Source: Bugula neritina (taxonomy: Eukaryota; Bryozoa; Gymnolaemata; Cheilostomatida; Bugulidae). Taken from it: 64,000 nucleotides of DNA. Where the stretch lies: positions 5,375,662 to 5,439,661 of the forward strand of contig OZ037770.1 in the NCBI GenBank assembly GCA_964035545.1, written 5' to 3'. Of this stretch, positions 47,349 through 60,576 are shown in pieces (the stretch's first letter is position 1; every line of letters begins with the position of its first letter). The notes under the pieces are model-generated. The model saw only the letters and a program-made list of their open reading frames with translations. It made no database searches and was not told where the DNA came from. A program made the translations under genes and the position numbers.

Positions 47349-49675
47349 ATGGAGCCGACCAGCGAGGCCCCTACAGGCATCGGAGGGGATCAATACACTC
47401 CTCTGCAAGGAAAATCTCACCGGCCCCGCAAACCGCGGAACAAACGGGCACAGCCCCAGTCAGCCGAGACCGAGCACGCTGGGGGAGTACGGGTACAGCC
47501 TCACGGAGGTAGCTACTTTTTGCCAGGGAAGGTGGCTGGCAAAGCTGTCACCTTTCTGTTAGACTCCGGGTGTACCACTAATCTCCTCAGCCGTCGGGTC
47601 TTCGACACCCTCCCCTCTAGGGAGAGGGGAGCCTTAGGTCCCTATACCGGGAAACCAGGCACCCTAGCTGACGGGTCACGGATTCCATCCTACAGTATTA
47701 TAGAGCTGACTGGGCGCGTCCGCGACCAGGCCATCCAGGAAACCTTCGTCATCAGCCAACTCGAAGAGGATGCTATACTGGGAATGCTGTTCTTGAAGAG
47801 ACACGGTTGCCGCATTGACTTTAGCAAGTCAGCCATGCTGATGGCCGGCAAGGAACTCGCCTGTGTCGACAAGTTTGGTCGTCCCCTAGTGGGAGGCGTG
47901 CAGGTAGTACGGAACTGTACAATACCCAGCCGCTCCCGGGCTGCCGTTCACTGTAGAGTGAACAATAGCCAACTCTCGGGGTTGGGAGTTGTCGAAGGTG
48001 CGCACACGAGAATCCAACTCGCCAGCAGGCTTAACCGGCTGACTGACCGAGGAGAGAACTTGGTGCAGTGTGTCAACCCTTTCTCCGAAGCGGTACAATT
48101 ACCGTCAGGATCCATGCTGGGCCGCTTCCACTCCATCCAGGAGGAGGATATAAGGCCGTTGCTGGGAGCTGCGACGGAAGGGCCTCAACAGAGCCGGTCA
48201 GTTAGGCGAGGGACCGTCCCACCACACGTTCAAGAGCTATACCAGGCAGCGTGTGACGGCTGGACGGGCAACGGAGAGCGCCAGGCCATGGCTCAGTTGC
48301 TACGTGACTATAGTGAAGTGTTCAGCAGCGGGGACCATGACGTCAGCCTGACCACGGCCGTCCGTCATGAGATCACGCTGGCTGCAGGGACTGCCCCTAT
48401 CCGACAGCCCACTCAGAGACTGGGACCCAAGAAAGAAAAGGAGGCCAGCCAACAAGTCTGGGATTTTTTGGACCGCGGTCTCATAGAGCCAGCACACAGT
48501 GCGTGGAGCTCGCCGGTCGTCCTGGTCCAAAAGAAAGACGGCAGTTGGTGGTTCTGTGTGGATTATCGCAAACTAAATAACGTGACCATACAGGACGCCT
48601 ACCCCTTATCCAGGATCGAGGAATCTCTGGTCGCCTTAACCGGCAGCAAGTACTTCAGTTCGCTAAACTTGTTGAGCAGCTACTGGCAGGTCCCCCTCAG
48701 TCCCGACGCCCAGGAGAAAGAGGCGTTCATCACGCGGGACGGCTTATGGGAGTGGAAAGTCCTACCCTTTTGCCCGCCTTCCGCTCCCGCCATCTTCCAG
48801 AGACTCATAGAACAGGTCCTCAGTGGACTCCACTGGAAGACACTGCTGGTATACCTTGATGTTGTCATCATGATCTCCCCAGACTTTCAGACACACATCA
48901 GTCGTCTGCGGGAGGTCTTCAAACGACTCAGAGGTGCCAATCTGAAGCTCAAACTTTCCAAGTGCGCTCTCTTGCAGCCAGAGGTGAAGTACCTGGGGCA
49001 CATCGTCGGCCATCACGATGTGGCGACGGATCCTGAAAAGGTACGAGCTATAGAGGATTGGGTCACCCCCCAGGATTTGACCGGGCTACGGGCTTTCCTG
49101 CGGCTGGTAGGGTATTACCGGCAATACATACCAGACTTTGCGGGGGTAGCGCAGCCGTTAAATCGGCTTACCGCAAAGGGGGTGACCTGGCAGTGGACTT
49201 CTGTCGAACAGAGAGTGTTCGACTGCCTCAAAGGCCGCCTACTAGAGGCCCCCATCCTAGTCTACCCAGACCCTGCCCTGGAGTATTTCCTAGATACTGA
49301 CGTCAGTGACCAAAACGTCGGCGCTGTGCTGTCCCAGTTGCAGGAGGGCCGCGAAGTAGTCGTGGCCTACTACAGCAAGTCTCTCTCACCCACCGAACGA
49401 AATTACTGCACTACCCGAAAGGAACTGCTGGTAGTAATCAAGTCGGTGAAGCACTTTAGACCTTATCTATACGGCAGGGAGTTCCGCTTGCGGACCGACC
49501 GCGCTTCCTTGATTTAGTTGTGCAAGAGAGCAGAACCGTCCAGCCAAGTCGCCAGGTGGCTCGAGGTCCAGGCCAAATTCTCTTACCGGATCGAACATCG
49601 GCCAGGTAAGAAACACGGCAATGCTGACGAACTGAGCCGGCGGCCGGACGAGGGGTGTACAGAGGATAGTTAAGA
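47349..49675 (+). pseudogene. element 3 protease-RT-RNase H polyprotein, inactivated
   Basis: Open from 47349 to a TAG at 49515-49517, then in the same frame to 49672. Protease: LLDSGCTTNLLS (catalytic Asp about residue 72) and ILGMLFLKRHGC. RT: SSPVVLVQKKDGSWWFCVDY, the active-site box YLDV-VI at 48852-48863 where the family has YLDD (GAT to GTT), KYLGHIVG. RNase H: a DTDVSDQNVGAVL segment and the end RIEHRPGKKHGNADELSRRP. The lost second catalytic Asp and the stop within RNase H make the enzyme inactive. The protease and RT also define the family as Ty3/gypsy. It lacks its gag start. Confidence 0.9.
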
Positions 49676-50427
49676 GCATCCTCACTAAGAACATCATAAA
49701 TTTCTCTCAAAATGTAGTTTGGGTTCTTGAATAATATTGCTCTGCGGATGGCATGCATGTTGCCTACTTGCAATTGTTTAGCCTAAGATCAAACTACAAC
49801 CAATAAGCAGCAACCTTCATTAGGGCTGTGTTATCTATCAACATTTTATTATGGATGCTACATAAACAAAGTACAAAGCAAGCTATTCATTATAGCCTGC
49901 CAGCTAACAAGCCTGTAATTAGCATGTACGCGCCAATATCTTCTCATCCATACGTGCTCATTGAAGCGTGAAGTACTGCGTGCTGCTAGTTTCTTATGAA
50001 AAAATATGGCATTTTTAGTGTATAAATCACCAATTTGTGGGCAATCTAGAAGATTTATTGGAAAAAGAAAAAAAATTACCCTGGAAAAATATCTCAGGAT
50101 TCCAGCAGTGCAATTTTTATTCAGATATCATGCTTTGCTGCTGAGATATTTTACTGGTACTGAAAAGTCAGCTTTTCAGGAAAAATTGGCCAAAATTGGG
50201 GAGTTTTTTGTCTATAACTTTGCAAAAAAAATGAAAATTGAAATTTCCAAAAAAGTTACCCTGGAGAATAAAAAGATCTACAGCATAGTTTTTAAATTTT
50301 GACTTAAGCACAATTAGGTGAGATTTTATTTTACTGGTGCTGAATTCTTATATGATTACAATGCAAACCTCAGCAAGGCAGTCGCAGCTAAAAGGTTGTC
50401 CTTAACTATCCTGTGTCTCCCAAAATC
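49675..50427. other. non-homologous AT-rich insertion inside element 3
   Basis: About 750 bp of AT-rich sequence between the RNase H end and the pre-integrase region with no counterpart in elements 1 and 2. Internally it repeats GTTACCCTGGA-like and ATTTTACTGGT-like segments. No ORF of note, no terminal repeats and no target duplication were recognised. Confidence 0.55.
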
Positions 50428-52495
50428 CGAGTTGGAAAAGAGTATGACTGGGACCAGGGTCAATTCCTACAGAAGGCTGATACGCCCCCGGAGACTATCC
50501 AGAGTCTCCGCGCCAATCATGTCTCGACTGATAACGTCAGAGAGCTACGAAGACTCCAAGATGACCCCCCAGGGGTAGCAGCCGACGTGTATCGGACCAA
50601 GAAGGAGGGGCGACGACCCAGCGAAAAACAACTGCGGCAGAGATGCGCCGAGTTACGGCTGTACTGCCAACGTTGGGACTCCCTGCCGATCAGGCCAGAT
50701 GGTCTGCTGACCATCACAGTGGCCACCTACAACAGCCAGTACGGGAAAGAGAGGGTGATCTGCCTAGCCGCCATTTGCCGAGAGTTAGTATGGGACACCC
50801 ACAAACAGGCTCACGCCGGGGTCAAAAGGGTGCTCGCCAAATTACAGCTCCGGTGGTACTGGCCCGGCATGTGGCGTGACGTACGGTTTAGAGTCAAACA
50901 ATGCGAAATCTGCCAAGGCAGCAAGCATGGCCGTCTCCCTGGCGAAGAGGGACGGCGTAGGCTATATGCTGGAAGGCCATGGCAGGTGGTAGCTGTCGAC
51001 CTAGTCGGACCCACGCCTCTCACCCCCAGAGGAAACAGTTGGATACTAGTATTAACCGACCACTTTACCCGGTGGGCAGACGCTCTGGCTATTCGAGATG
51101 CGTCCGCCCCGACAGTGGCCAGGGTGCTAGACCAAAATGTATTCTGCTACCTCAGACTACCCGAGCAGATACATTCAGATCAGGGGGCTCAATTCTAGTC
51201 TCAACTGTTGAGCGACCTCTGCCGCCTCTGGGGAGTAAACCAAAGCAGAACCACTCCATACCATCCTCAGGGCAACGGGGTGGTAGAACGCAACAACCGC
51301 ATGTTGGGCGACGCACTCCGCTGTCTGCTCCTCGGCCGGGGTCAGGAGGAATGGGATACGGTACTACCGCAAGTCATGTAGGCCTATCGTAGTACACCAC
51401 ATACCAGTACGGGGGAAACTCCTAACCTCCTGATGCTTGGTCAAGAGACACGAGTGCCCGACCACCTCACATACCACATCCCAGAACAAGACTATACCAT
51501 CCACGAGTATGCTCACAAATTGATAGAGAACCTGAGGGCCGCACACGAAATACTGCGAGCAAAGCAGTGGCAGGTACGGCAAGAGGACTCTCAGAAATCA
51601 CCCCTCTATCGAACTGGGGACTGGGTGTGGATGATCAACTACCGTAGGCGTCGAGGACAAGCGGCTAAGCTCCAGCCTAAGTTTGTGGGACCCTACGTGG
51701 TAGTTGAGGCTATGCCCAATCATACGTACAAGTTGGAGCGCTCTGGACAGGTCTCTGTCCAGAATGAGGCCCGCTTGAAACCATATTGGGCTAGCCCAGG
51801 AGCAGCAGGAAAATTATCCCCCCCCCCCCGTTGTTGGAACCCAGGAGGTAGACAGCAACGCGCGGGCGGCAACGGCATGGACCAGAGTACGAGGTGGTTG
51901 TGCCGCGGGAGGAGGACTTGGTGAGGCAGGAAAGGCCACTTCCATCAACGGAAGTGCGCCCACCGCCCCCAATACCAAGTTTACCCACACCACTTCCAGA
52001 TCCCCATCCGTGTCCGGAAGTGCAAAACCCCCCGTGAGAGGGGCTCCATCCGGAGACAATGGCGGAGAGGGAAATACCATCACCAATGACAGGCCAGAAA
52101 CATCACAGGTGGAGCAAAATAGCCCAGCAGTGAGTACACCGTCCCCGACCAACAACCACATCCCCTCCCTAGCTAGTACGTCACTTCCCTTGGAACAGAG
52201 ACAGCGTACTAGACAACCCCCAGCATACTTGAAAGACTTCGTATGTGACCGCGTTACAGACGGCAGTTACGAAAGTCTAGCTGGGCACCGTACAGAAAGA
52301 TTTGCAGCAAAATGTGGGAGCTGTGAACACCACGAGAATACTAACTTTTGCGAAGGCGGAGTAGTAAGCAAAACTACTACGCCTGAGGCGAATAGTTCTA
52401 GCTGTGCGCAACAACCACGCTGCCTAACCTTTTCATACGCTGACGTTGTCAAGGGCAGACGTATCCAAACTCGATCTACTGACATCCAAGCTTGA
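50428..52495 (+). pseudogene. element 3 integrase and Cys/His-rich tail, inactivated
   Basis: Pre-integrase segment, HHCC finger (CEICQGSKHGRLPG) and full catalytic core: DLVGPTPLTPRG, LTDHFTRWADAL, IHSDQGAQF, TTPYHPQGNGVVERNNR. The D,D,E residues are all present, but TAG codons at 51196-51198 and 51379-51381 interrupt it. The C-terminal part (YRTGDWVWMINYRRR, KFVGPYVVVEAM) resembles gypsy GPY/F modules. A run of 12 C at 51818-51829 shifts the frame; the tail then runs to 52495 with GSCEHHENTNFCEGG and SYADVVKGRR. Confidence 0.88.
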
Positions 52496-52504
52496 ACGCT
52501 GCGT

Positions 52505-53236
52505 ATGATTACAAATACCGGGTTCCCAGGTAAGCTTGCTTTGACCCAACATTCTCACTAATGGAATCAGGTCTAACATCCGTTAGTTCTGATTTAATCG
52601 CTCTGATTGAATCAGAACTACTGGGGACCAAGTGGAACCCACCGAACCTGCCAGGTCTGTTTCGAGGAGTGCCCGTCACACCGCTCCCTGCGTCTGCATG
52701 TAGATGCACACTTCCTACTACATTTCTGCCCATGCGGGTTCCACGATGTATACCCGTACACTGTGATTGTCCATAAATTGAGCTGCTTTGCCGGAGAGGG
52801 CCACATCGTAGATGAGGACAGCTTCTCCCAGTACCTAAACACCATCAAGCCGGTCATCAAGAAGGTTATAACCCTGGCCGCACTAGCGTCAGGGTTCCAA
52901 GTACTGCTGTTATCCGCCCGCCATAAGTCTCCTATGGTTCAGGGCCCATCCACTACCCTCGTCAACCCTAGCAACACCCCTGAATCAGAAAGAACAACGA
53001 TACCCCCAATATCAGAGACTGCTACAACCCCACCAAGGCCTGGCCGATTGGCTAGTGTAGAAGAGCGGCTTGTAAGACTACAAGCCAAGTTTACGCAACT
53101 TGCCCCTGACCTGCTGGATACGACGACAGGCCTATACCAGCTGAAGGACTCAGTGGGGCAACTGAAGAGGCGGCTACGTGCCCGACAGGCTCGACACAGA
53201 TCACGCTCGCTACAAGAGTCAGAGTCCACCCAATGA
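52505..53236 (+). pseudogene. element 3 zinc-finger ORF, 5' part of main exon lost
   Basis: A first exon is recognisable at 52505-52529 (ATG plus seven codons plus one base, donor GTAAGC), again right after the pol-tail stop. The main exon keeps WGPSGTHRTC onwards (about 52618-53236): CQVCFEECPSH...LHVDAH, FCPCGFHDVYPY, Pro/Thr linker and LKRRLRARQARHRSRS end. The acceptor region and the LRRRHRWV part seen in elements 1 and 2 are replaced by about 80 bp of other sequence. Confidence 0.7.
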
Positions 53237-53542
53237 GTATGCCTGGGGTAGGCACCTTTCGGTGAACTGTATCCTCGTCTGGAAAGTGACGAGTGCACCG
53301 ACATTGGCCCGCGTGCTGGTAAGCACCCTCTCTCTTTATAGCTGACTAGATGTGTGTGTTCGATCACCCTGTTTACTTCTGTATATAAATGTTTGTGTAC
53401 TCAACTATTTCTCATCTTCCTTTTTGTGGGTTTACTTATGCATTCTTTTTTCTTGGATTATTGTATTGTTTTTCTTTATATGTGTTTTTTTTCGTATTGT
53501 GTTATCAGAAATTAGGGCTTTCTGCTGGGGGGGGGGGGGCGG

Positions 53543-53891
53543 TGTAGTGAGTCATGCAATGTATTAATACGAGAATCGTCTGCTCTCCGTTCTGGGAATA
53601 CGAAGGCCCCTATGAAGTAACCAATCAGCAGCACCGGAAGATATGCTTCCGACTCATGTGACAATTCCCGGGCAATTAGCATTGATCACGTTGTTGTAAG
53701 CGAGGGTTTGAAGTAGGAACATGTGTTAGTAGTTGACTTATGTATAGGAAAATTTGATGTAATGTTTGCTTTGTATTATATTGTGGATAATAAACATAAT
53801 TACTCGACAGCTACCCTAGTAATTGCGAGTAGAATAGCCAACTAAATACGCAAGTAGAAACTCACGCACAGTAATTGCATGAATTACTACA
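53543..53891 (+). mobile_element. element 3 3' LTR
   Basis: 349 bp, TGTAGTGAG...GAATTACTACA, preceded by a G-rich polypurine tract ending GCGG. Shares the CAGCACCGGAAGATATGCTT block with the 5' LTR and with the element 1 LTR. Confidence 0.9.
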
Positions 53892-54154
53892 ATCTTTAAT
53901 GATACACAATACAGAAATTTATTTTGAAATCAAGCAAAGAGCATCCAACTCAGTCTTTTTTTAACTTTGCTAGTTCAAACAAAGAGTTGTTTGGCAAGGT
54001 AATATATGCAAATATATGGGTATTTGAGCAAATTATGACATAACGAACTATTGAACTAACTAAAAAATGCTGCTATAATTCATTCGTGAAGCCTAAATTG
54101 ATTGTATGTGAATGTGTGTGTGTGTGTGTGTGACTGAGTGGGTATATATATATA

Positions 54155-54625
<471 letters not shown>

Positions 54626-54675
54626 TTTTGCAATGCTCGTGACTCCTAGAGTCACTTGAGCACTCTGGCTTGAGT

Positions 54676-54800
54676 TTACACACCTTTTAAATATGCTTTA
54701 GTAAAACTATAAGTTTCTACTATTGCGAAGGTGTGGGCCATGGTACTCTGTTCTGTGCTGATGAGGGGACAAATGCCGAAACAGCTGTTGTCCACAGATT

Positions 54801-54851
<51 letters not shown>

Positions 54852-56300
54852 TTCTGGCGGATAATGGCATAGGTCCTACTAAATCCAACGCCAAAACTTG
54901 CCACGACCACCCAAAGTACAGCTGGCGTTGACTAGTGGTTTCCGTGGAGCGGCCATGACTGCTAGCCTGGCAAACTTTGCATTGCGGTCTTTGTAGTCGC
55001 ATGTACTAACTCAACACTAGCGAATAGCATGACAGGTTACATGAAAGGGTTGATTCATTGGACAAGAAGCTCCCCCCTGCAATCTAGTTGATTTAGACTG
55101 TTTGCCAGTTAAATCTTCCTATGTATTCCTTCTATCACTCCCAACTCCTCTTGCAGTTGACCCTGCGTCAAAGGGTAGCCTAGGACCGTCTTTGTATCGT
55201 GCAGTCTTTTACTACCTGGACTTCGCCCACAAAAGGCCAGCCAAACTTTCTCAACGCCAATAAGTTCCTTCCCAGCTATCACCACTTCCAACTTCTGAAA
55301 ATACATGTGGCACTGATGCTTCTCTAAGAATGGCATGCCCAGGATGGCGTCCTATTTTAGGTGGCTGACAATGAAAGTCTTGTGAATCACCTGATCATGG
55401 ACTCGTCCAGGTAGTGTGATGGTGCCATAAAAAGGAATACATGATCCATCTGCCAACGTACCATGTGCACCTTTATACAGCTTGAGACACGCCTGCTCGT
55501 AGGCGTCATGAGTGTCGAAGACACGTTGGCCTAACAGGTTTGTGGTGCACTCAGTGCCTACTAGGAAAGTGGCTGTTTTAACCGCAATCTTTCTGGGTAG
55601 GAAGTAGCTGCGCCTGTATGGCTGAGCGCTCCTGGAGCAGTCAGCCTATGAGAGAGACATTTTTTAGTTCCTCACAGCAGCCTCCTTTTTGTTTTTATGA
55701 CATTGGTGGCTTTGTGAGGTCTGGAGGATAATTTGGGAAACTCTGGTGATCAGGCTTAACCCTCCTCCAAAACATTTTTTCGGGCAACCTTGCAAACCGG
55801 CTGCTGAGTGTCCATGCAAAAAAGTTACGGTAAACCTTGCGGTCTCCGAAATCTCCGGGGTGCCTGCCACCCAGCGTCATGAAGCTCTATCCAAGTGCTA
55901 AAATACTGGACAGAAGGTTTAGGCAGGTCTTTTGAGCTACAATTTTGATGTGTCTGTCCCTCAGCGTCTGCAGATACCATTGACGCCCTCCTTTTTCTAG
56001 GTCTCTCCCCGGGTAGGGTGTGCTTTGGCCCTTCTCCAAAAATGGAGGTGGCAAAAGTTACTGTGGGCTTTGGGGTTTGGGTTTAAAAAGACCCTCCCTT
56101 CTCGGGGACAGCGCCGGACATGTGTCCCGAGACTCCACACCCCCACAGGTAAGGTGTGAAGGCCTGACAGTGTTGTCCAAAAATCTGGGTGTCTGCTTGT
56201 CAGCCTGACTGGGATGCATCTTTATCATTTCTGCTTGTATGCCTTTCACCAAGTCAATCAGTGTGGTGAACTGTGTGGGGGTCGCTGATGTTGTGGTAGC
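54676..56300 (-). mobile_element. element 4: decayed Ty3/gypsy-type fragment
   Basis: On the minus strand: possible gag debris (55690-56300, with a TQFTTLIDLVKGIQAEM stretch), protease from about 55640 to 55109 (HGTLADGSCIPFYG, ILGMPFLEKH; the catalytic motif reads LVGTECTTNLLG, so the Asp is lost; a TAG near 55356), then directly an integrase zinc-finger end (CKVCQASSHGRS, LALDLVGPMPLSARR) cut by a (TA)n run at about 54852. RT and RNase H are absent. No LTRs were found. Confidence 0.65.
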
Positions 56301-57490
56301 AGCCGCAACTTAAGGTAAGCGTGGCTACCTCTCCTCTCTCTCCCTCAACTCGATTGACAGTAAATTTTGCACTTTTGGGTCTCTCTACTTGATAATAGGC
56401 CTTTCCATCTCTACTGCCACATCATGGAGTCCATCTCAGCTGCCAAGTAGTTGCGTTGCAATTTTTTATGTATTTCCAACCAAGAATCCAGGATTTTTTC
56501 AATTATTCTATTGCATGCTGCATCTCTCCTAATATTGGTTTATCAGAGCCTAAGTTTTAGTTCAATGTTCAGTAACCAGTTGGTACACATACAGTATGCA
56601 GTCCATGCAGTTGTTGTATTATGTTCTAAAATTGAAAGAGATTTTGCTGCCACTGCAATATTTTTACCAATCAACCCTATTATACATGTGTAGGACTGCC
56701 ATAAATAAATGACTTCAACAGGTTGTTGTACCTGAATCTCTGTTTTGCATATTACAATGCTCTCTAAGTTGCTACTCCACAAAGGCTATACTAGCACTAT
56801 TGATAATTAAATGGGTAGCTGTCATTTCATCACATAAGCAACAGCTGGAAAAAAAGCTATCAGGTTAGTCTGTCAAACTGTTGACCAGCAGTGGTTAAAC
56901 AGTTTTGTTTCAAGATTGTTAAAATAGCTTATGCTGCTGTTTTTGATGGTTATGACTACTGAAGTTACTAGCAAAGCTAACAACTTTGAGTAAATAACCC
57001 AACAGCAAAAACTAATTATAGTTTGTATAATATGACTAAGGCGCAATAATACAGTGTAGGTTTAAACTAGCATAGAGAAACATGATTTTGTTTACCATAC
57101 ATGTAGTTGGTAAATGTGGTGCTAAATAAAACTTGAACTAAAAGATAATAAACAAGTTTACTATATAAGTATATATAGTATTATGAAACTGTGAGTTGTC
57201 CTCTGGAACCGACCACGTTAGTTGCGTGACTCTCAGCCTCTTCAACATTGTTATTGCTCAGTGAAGGACCTGCGGTCTGTCATATTACTATTTTGTTTTG
57301 TCATTTATTAGAATAGTTACATTGTTATATCTAATTAGTATTGTCTGTAGGTAGTTATTTCTTTGTGTACAATAATAGTCTAGTTATTGTTAGTCTTTCT
57401 TATTTGTAGTTTTCAGTTTAGTTGCCTACCAGTAAAGATGTACTGGTAGGGGGCTACTAGTGTAATCGTAAGTGTGTACTGCTTAGCAGT
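56301..57490. other. no gene recognised
   Basis: Mixed-composition DNA after the element 4 remnants. A moderately GC-rich stretch (57190-57560) with no visible homologue could be a solo LTR or a 5' untranslated exon, but neither is supported. Confidence 0.4.
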
Positions 57491-57997
57491 TTGGGGAGCC
57501 AAACTGCGTTGGCTTGCGTGGAGAGAGTCGAGGTAGTGCTTGGTGTGACGCAGGGGTGGCAGCTGCCGGCTATTATAATTATAGAACAGAAACTGAATCT
57601 GAGGAAAACGAGACGCCCAAATCAAACTTTCAATTGTTATTTTCTCCACACATATGGGACATATTATTTAGCATTGTCGTATAATAATAATTATTGTCAT
57701 ATAATTATTTATGAAGCCCATAACTCACGTGTGAAGGTAGCAATTCAATTTGAAACTAAAAAAGTTTATGGCTTAGTAAACTTAAATATGTATTTAAGGT
57801 ATATTATGGAGAAATATTTAGGTTTGGTAGTCTATTCCTACTGCATTCCAAAAAGATCTATAAAAAGGTTAGACACACTTGACTTAGATGATCAGTATAA
57901 TAAAATCCTAAGTGTCAGTGATGAAATAATAAAAGTATTGTCATCACAGAAACAGTGTATAGAGAAGGAGTTTTCTATATCTATATGTTTACTATAG
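57491..57997 (+). other. 168-codon open frame, unrecognised
   Basis: Starts MGSQTALACVERVEVVLG and continues through low-complexity IIIYEAH-like sequence to a more protein-like end (CIPKRSIKRLDTLDLDD, DEIIKVLSSQKQC). No family is recognised, base composition shifts within it and no splice context is convincing. It may be an exon, a mobile-element scrap or chance. Confidence 0.2.
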
Positions 57998-60576
57998 TTC
58001 AAGGAGAAGCAGCAGGCTGCAGTTATGTATCTCTCCAGCAACTAATAAATTGCAATCTAACTGCTTTCATAAAGAATATAATTAAGTACATAAGTTAGAA
58101 GTACAACATAGGCTGTTACCTAACAGCTTATGACACTTTGATTTTGGAAGGGTAGCACTTGTACAAAACAAGTAATTAGTGAACGCCTTGACTCAGATGC
58201 ACTCTAACATAGTACAATAAAGCCATTCAATACCAGGAAGGTACATATGTGCAGGCATATAAATGAGGGCTTGTATTTGCAACATGCGGTAAATTAAAAT
58301 AAATACTTCTAAAAGCAATTAGAAAGTCTATCGGAGAACAGGGATTACTCTGTTTGTGATCTATTTTTTGTATTTCTGACCCGCATCCTGTATCAGCTAT
58401 CACAAGAATAATGTGTTATATAATACATATAGCAGCTAGAAACATGCCAAAACCTAAAAGCATGACCTCAAACTACTTGTGTACAAATAGATTAAATGGT
58501 ACTACCACAGTATTTGATTTAACTTTAAAAGTAATGAAAGAGGGAGTTCTAAAGGCAAAACGAACACCTCGGGAGCAATATGTTTTTTAAATAGTCACTA
58601 CCACGCTTTCCTTTTGGAGTAAAACTTTAAACACCAGCTAATTCATGGAGGAACACAATGTAGGGCTACTGAACATACATCATTGACATCATTTAATCGG
58701 ATAATAATCAGATCCTATTACATAATGAGAGTAAAACTATTACCCATGGCATTTTATTTCAAGAATCGAAACCATATTGAAGTAAATTATGTGGCAGTGG
58801 AGCAAACTATACAGAAAATGATTAGCCAACACAGAAAATCGTCTTCAACTTGCTTGAAAATATCCTCTCATTATAAGAGCAAAATTTATAGAACTAATAA
58901 ATCTATTCATATTGTGTGCAGAAAACTCTGCAGTAGATTGCAAATAAGCCTAAATACTACTTCATACAAAACTATATACAAGTATGTGCATAAACATACA
59001 CGTATATACCCAATTATATACATATATACACAACCGTAGAAGTATATGCATAAACATGCAAGTATATATCTACAAAACCATAGAAGGACAGGCAGTATAG
59101 TAACTAGTTTAGTAATTGTTACAATGTGTTTTGATTTTATTAAAAGATTAGTTGAATGATGCGCCTGCAGCTATAGAAATTTGTTTCTCTCCTAATTCAG
59201 CAACAATTGTCACATCATTCCATTCATCACTTCATAAATTTGATGCAATTCATACAATTTTCAAGGTATGCAGAGAATGCTTCATTTATAGAAAGTAAAG
59301 ACTTGAACACAATAAAAACTTTTTTCAGGGGTACAGATTTCACTTCAATTATACAATATTTTACCTTAACTCTGTGCATCTGCATGACAAACTTATTTTA
59401 AAGGATTGCTCTATCTTGTTTAATAAATGGCCATTTAGGTCAAACACACATAATATTGTGTTTTTCTAAGCATGCATTGACAAAAAGCATTTGACCAAAG
59501 GTAGAAAAAGTTAGTTGAAGTTGAGGGTGTAGATTGGTAACAGCCAAAACGCCGATTTTGAAATGAGCTGGGAAATGTGACGTAACAGCACCAGCATTCC
59601 TGCTGGTCATGTGACTATACAAATGAATAACTATAGAAATATGACTGTGAGATGTGATCTTTCAGCTCGTAATTTGTATATTTATTGAAGTGCAAAAGTG
59701 AATTATCTCAATCTATAGTTTTTTGACATTTTAAAAAATAAGTATGTGATAACATTAGGCCATATTTTGCTTGTAAACATTAGAAAAAAGCATTGCAAAA
59801 ACATGCATTCTTTAGGATGAATGCCTGCGATCGGTCTAAACTAGGTCAGATTGTGCAATATTACGGGCACACCAAAGCTGACCTATATAGCGCACTGTAA
59901 CTGCTTGAGCGTTATTGGTTGATGTTGTGCCCAGCAACCTTGAATACTAGCGTTATAGTTAGCACGCGCAGCAAAGTTACTGGCGTTCACACGTCACGTA
60001 TTACGCTATTCTTTTTCGTGGCTGAAAATTTTACCTCCCTCTAAATTGGAATTTTGAAAAGCTGTTTTCTAGGCACATATCCCTTTGCAAAGTCACAATT
60101 GTTTGCATACACATTAGATTATAGTTCATAATTATAATGTAATTGTAATAAACTAAGATTGAGCAATCCTTTAAAGCTGAGATACTGAGTGTGCTTATAA
60201 TGTACCATATGATTTACTCCACAATAATATATTTACCAATGACAGCAATTGCATGAGCACAGAAGTAATTGAGTATTATTTCGAAAAGTTCACCGAATCT
60301 ATGGCATCATAATTCTTGTCAACAATTACTCAACCTACCTTTTATAGCTGTTCCTTTGTATATGATTTCCAGCAAAACCAAAATCTTTTCATCTAGGTGG
60401 AAATTGATGAGGATGATGGGAAGATATGCATTTTTATTGGTGATTTTCTTTCTCTGTGTTTTTGGGCTAAGAGACGGCAGACAGAGTGTTGAATAAGTTC
60501 TGTGTATTTATGTTAAAGTCTTGATCTGAGTGGATCCTGGAATAAAAATAATAATTTCATTATAGTATATAGAGAA
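57998..60576. other. no gene recognised
   Basis: AT-rich DNA with short open frames of no clear coding character. A small region near 59840-60000 is richer in GC and CG dinucleotides, but no exon was found. Confidence 0.45.

Larger units (their letters stand above)
46604..53891 (+). mobile_element. element 3: Ty3/gypsy-type LTR retrotransposon with RT and integrase, inactivated
   Basis: A 7.3-kb element: truncated 5' LTR, gag C-terminal scrap, protease-RT-RNase H, a non-homologous insertion, integrase, Cys/His tail, damaged zinc-finger ORF, polypurine tract and 3' LTR. The domain order PR-RT-RH-IN is that of Ty3/gypsy. Primer site and most of gag are deleted. Its LTRs differ from each other more than those of element 2 and no flanking target-site duplication is evident. 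Confidence 0.9.
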
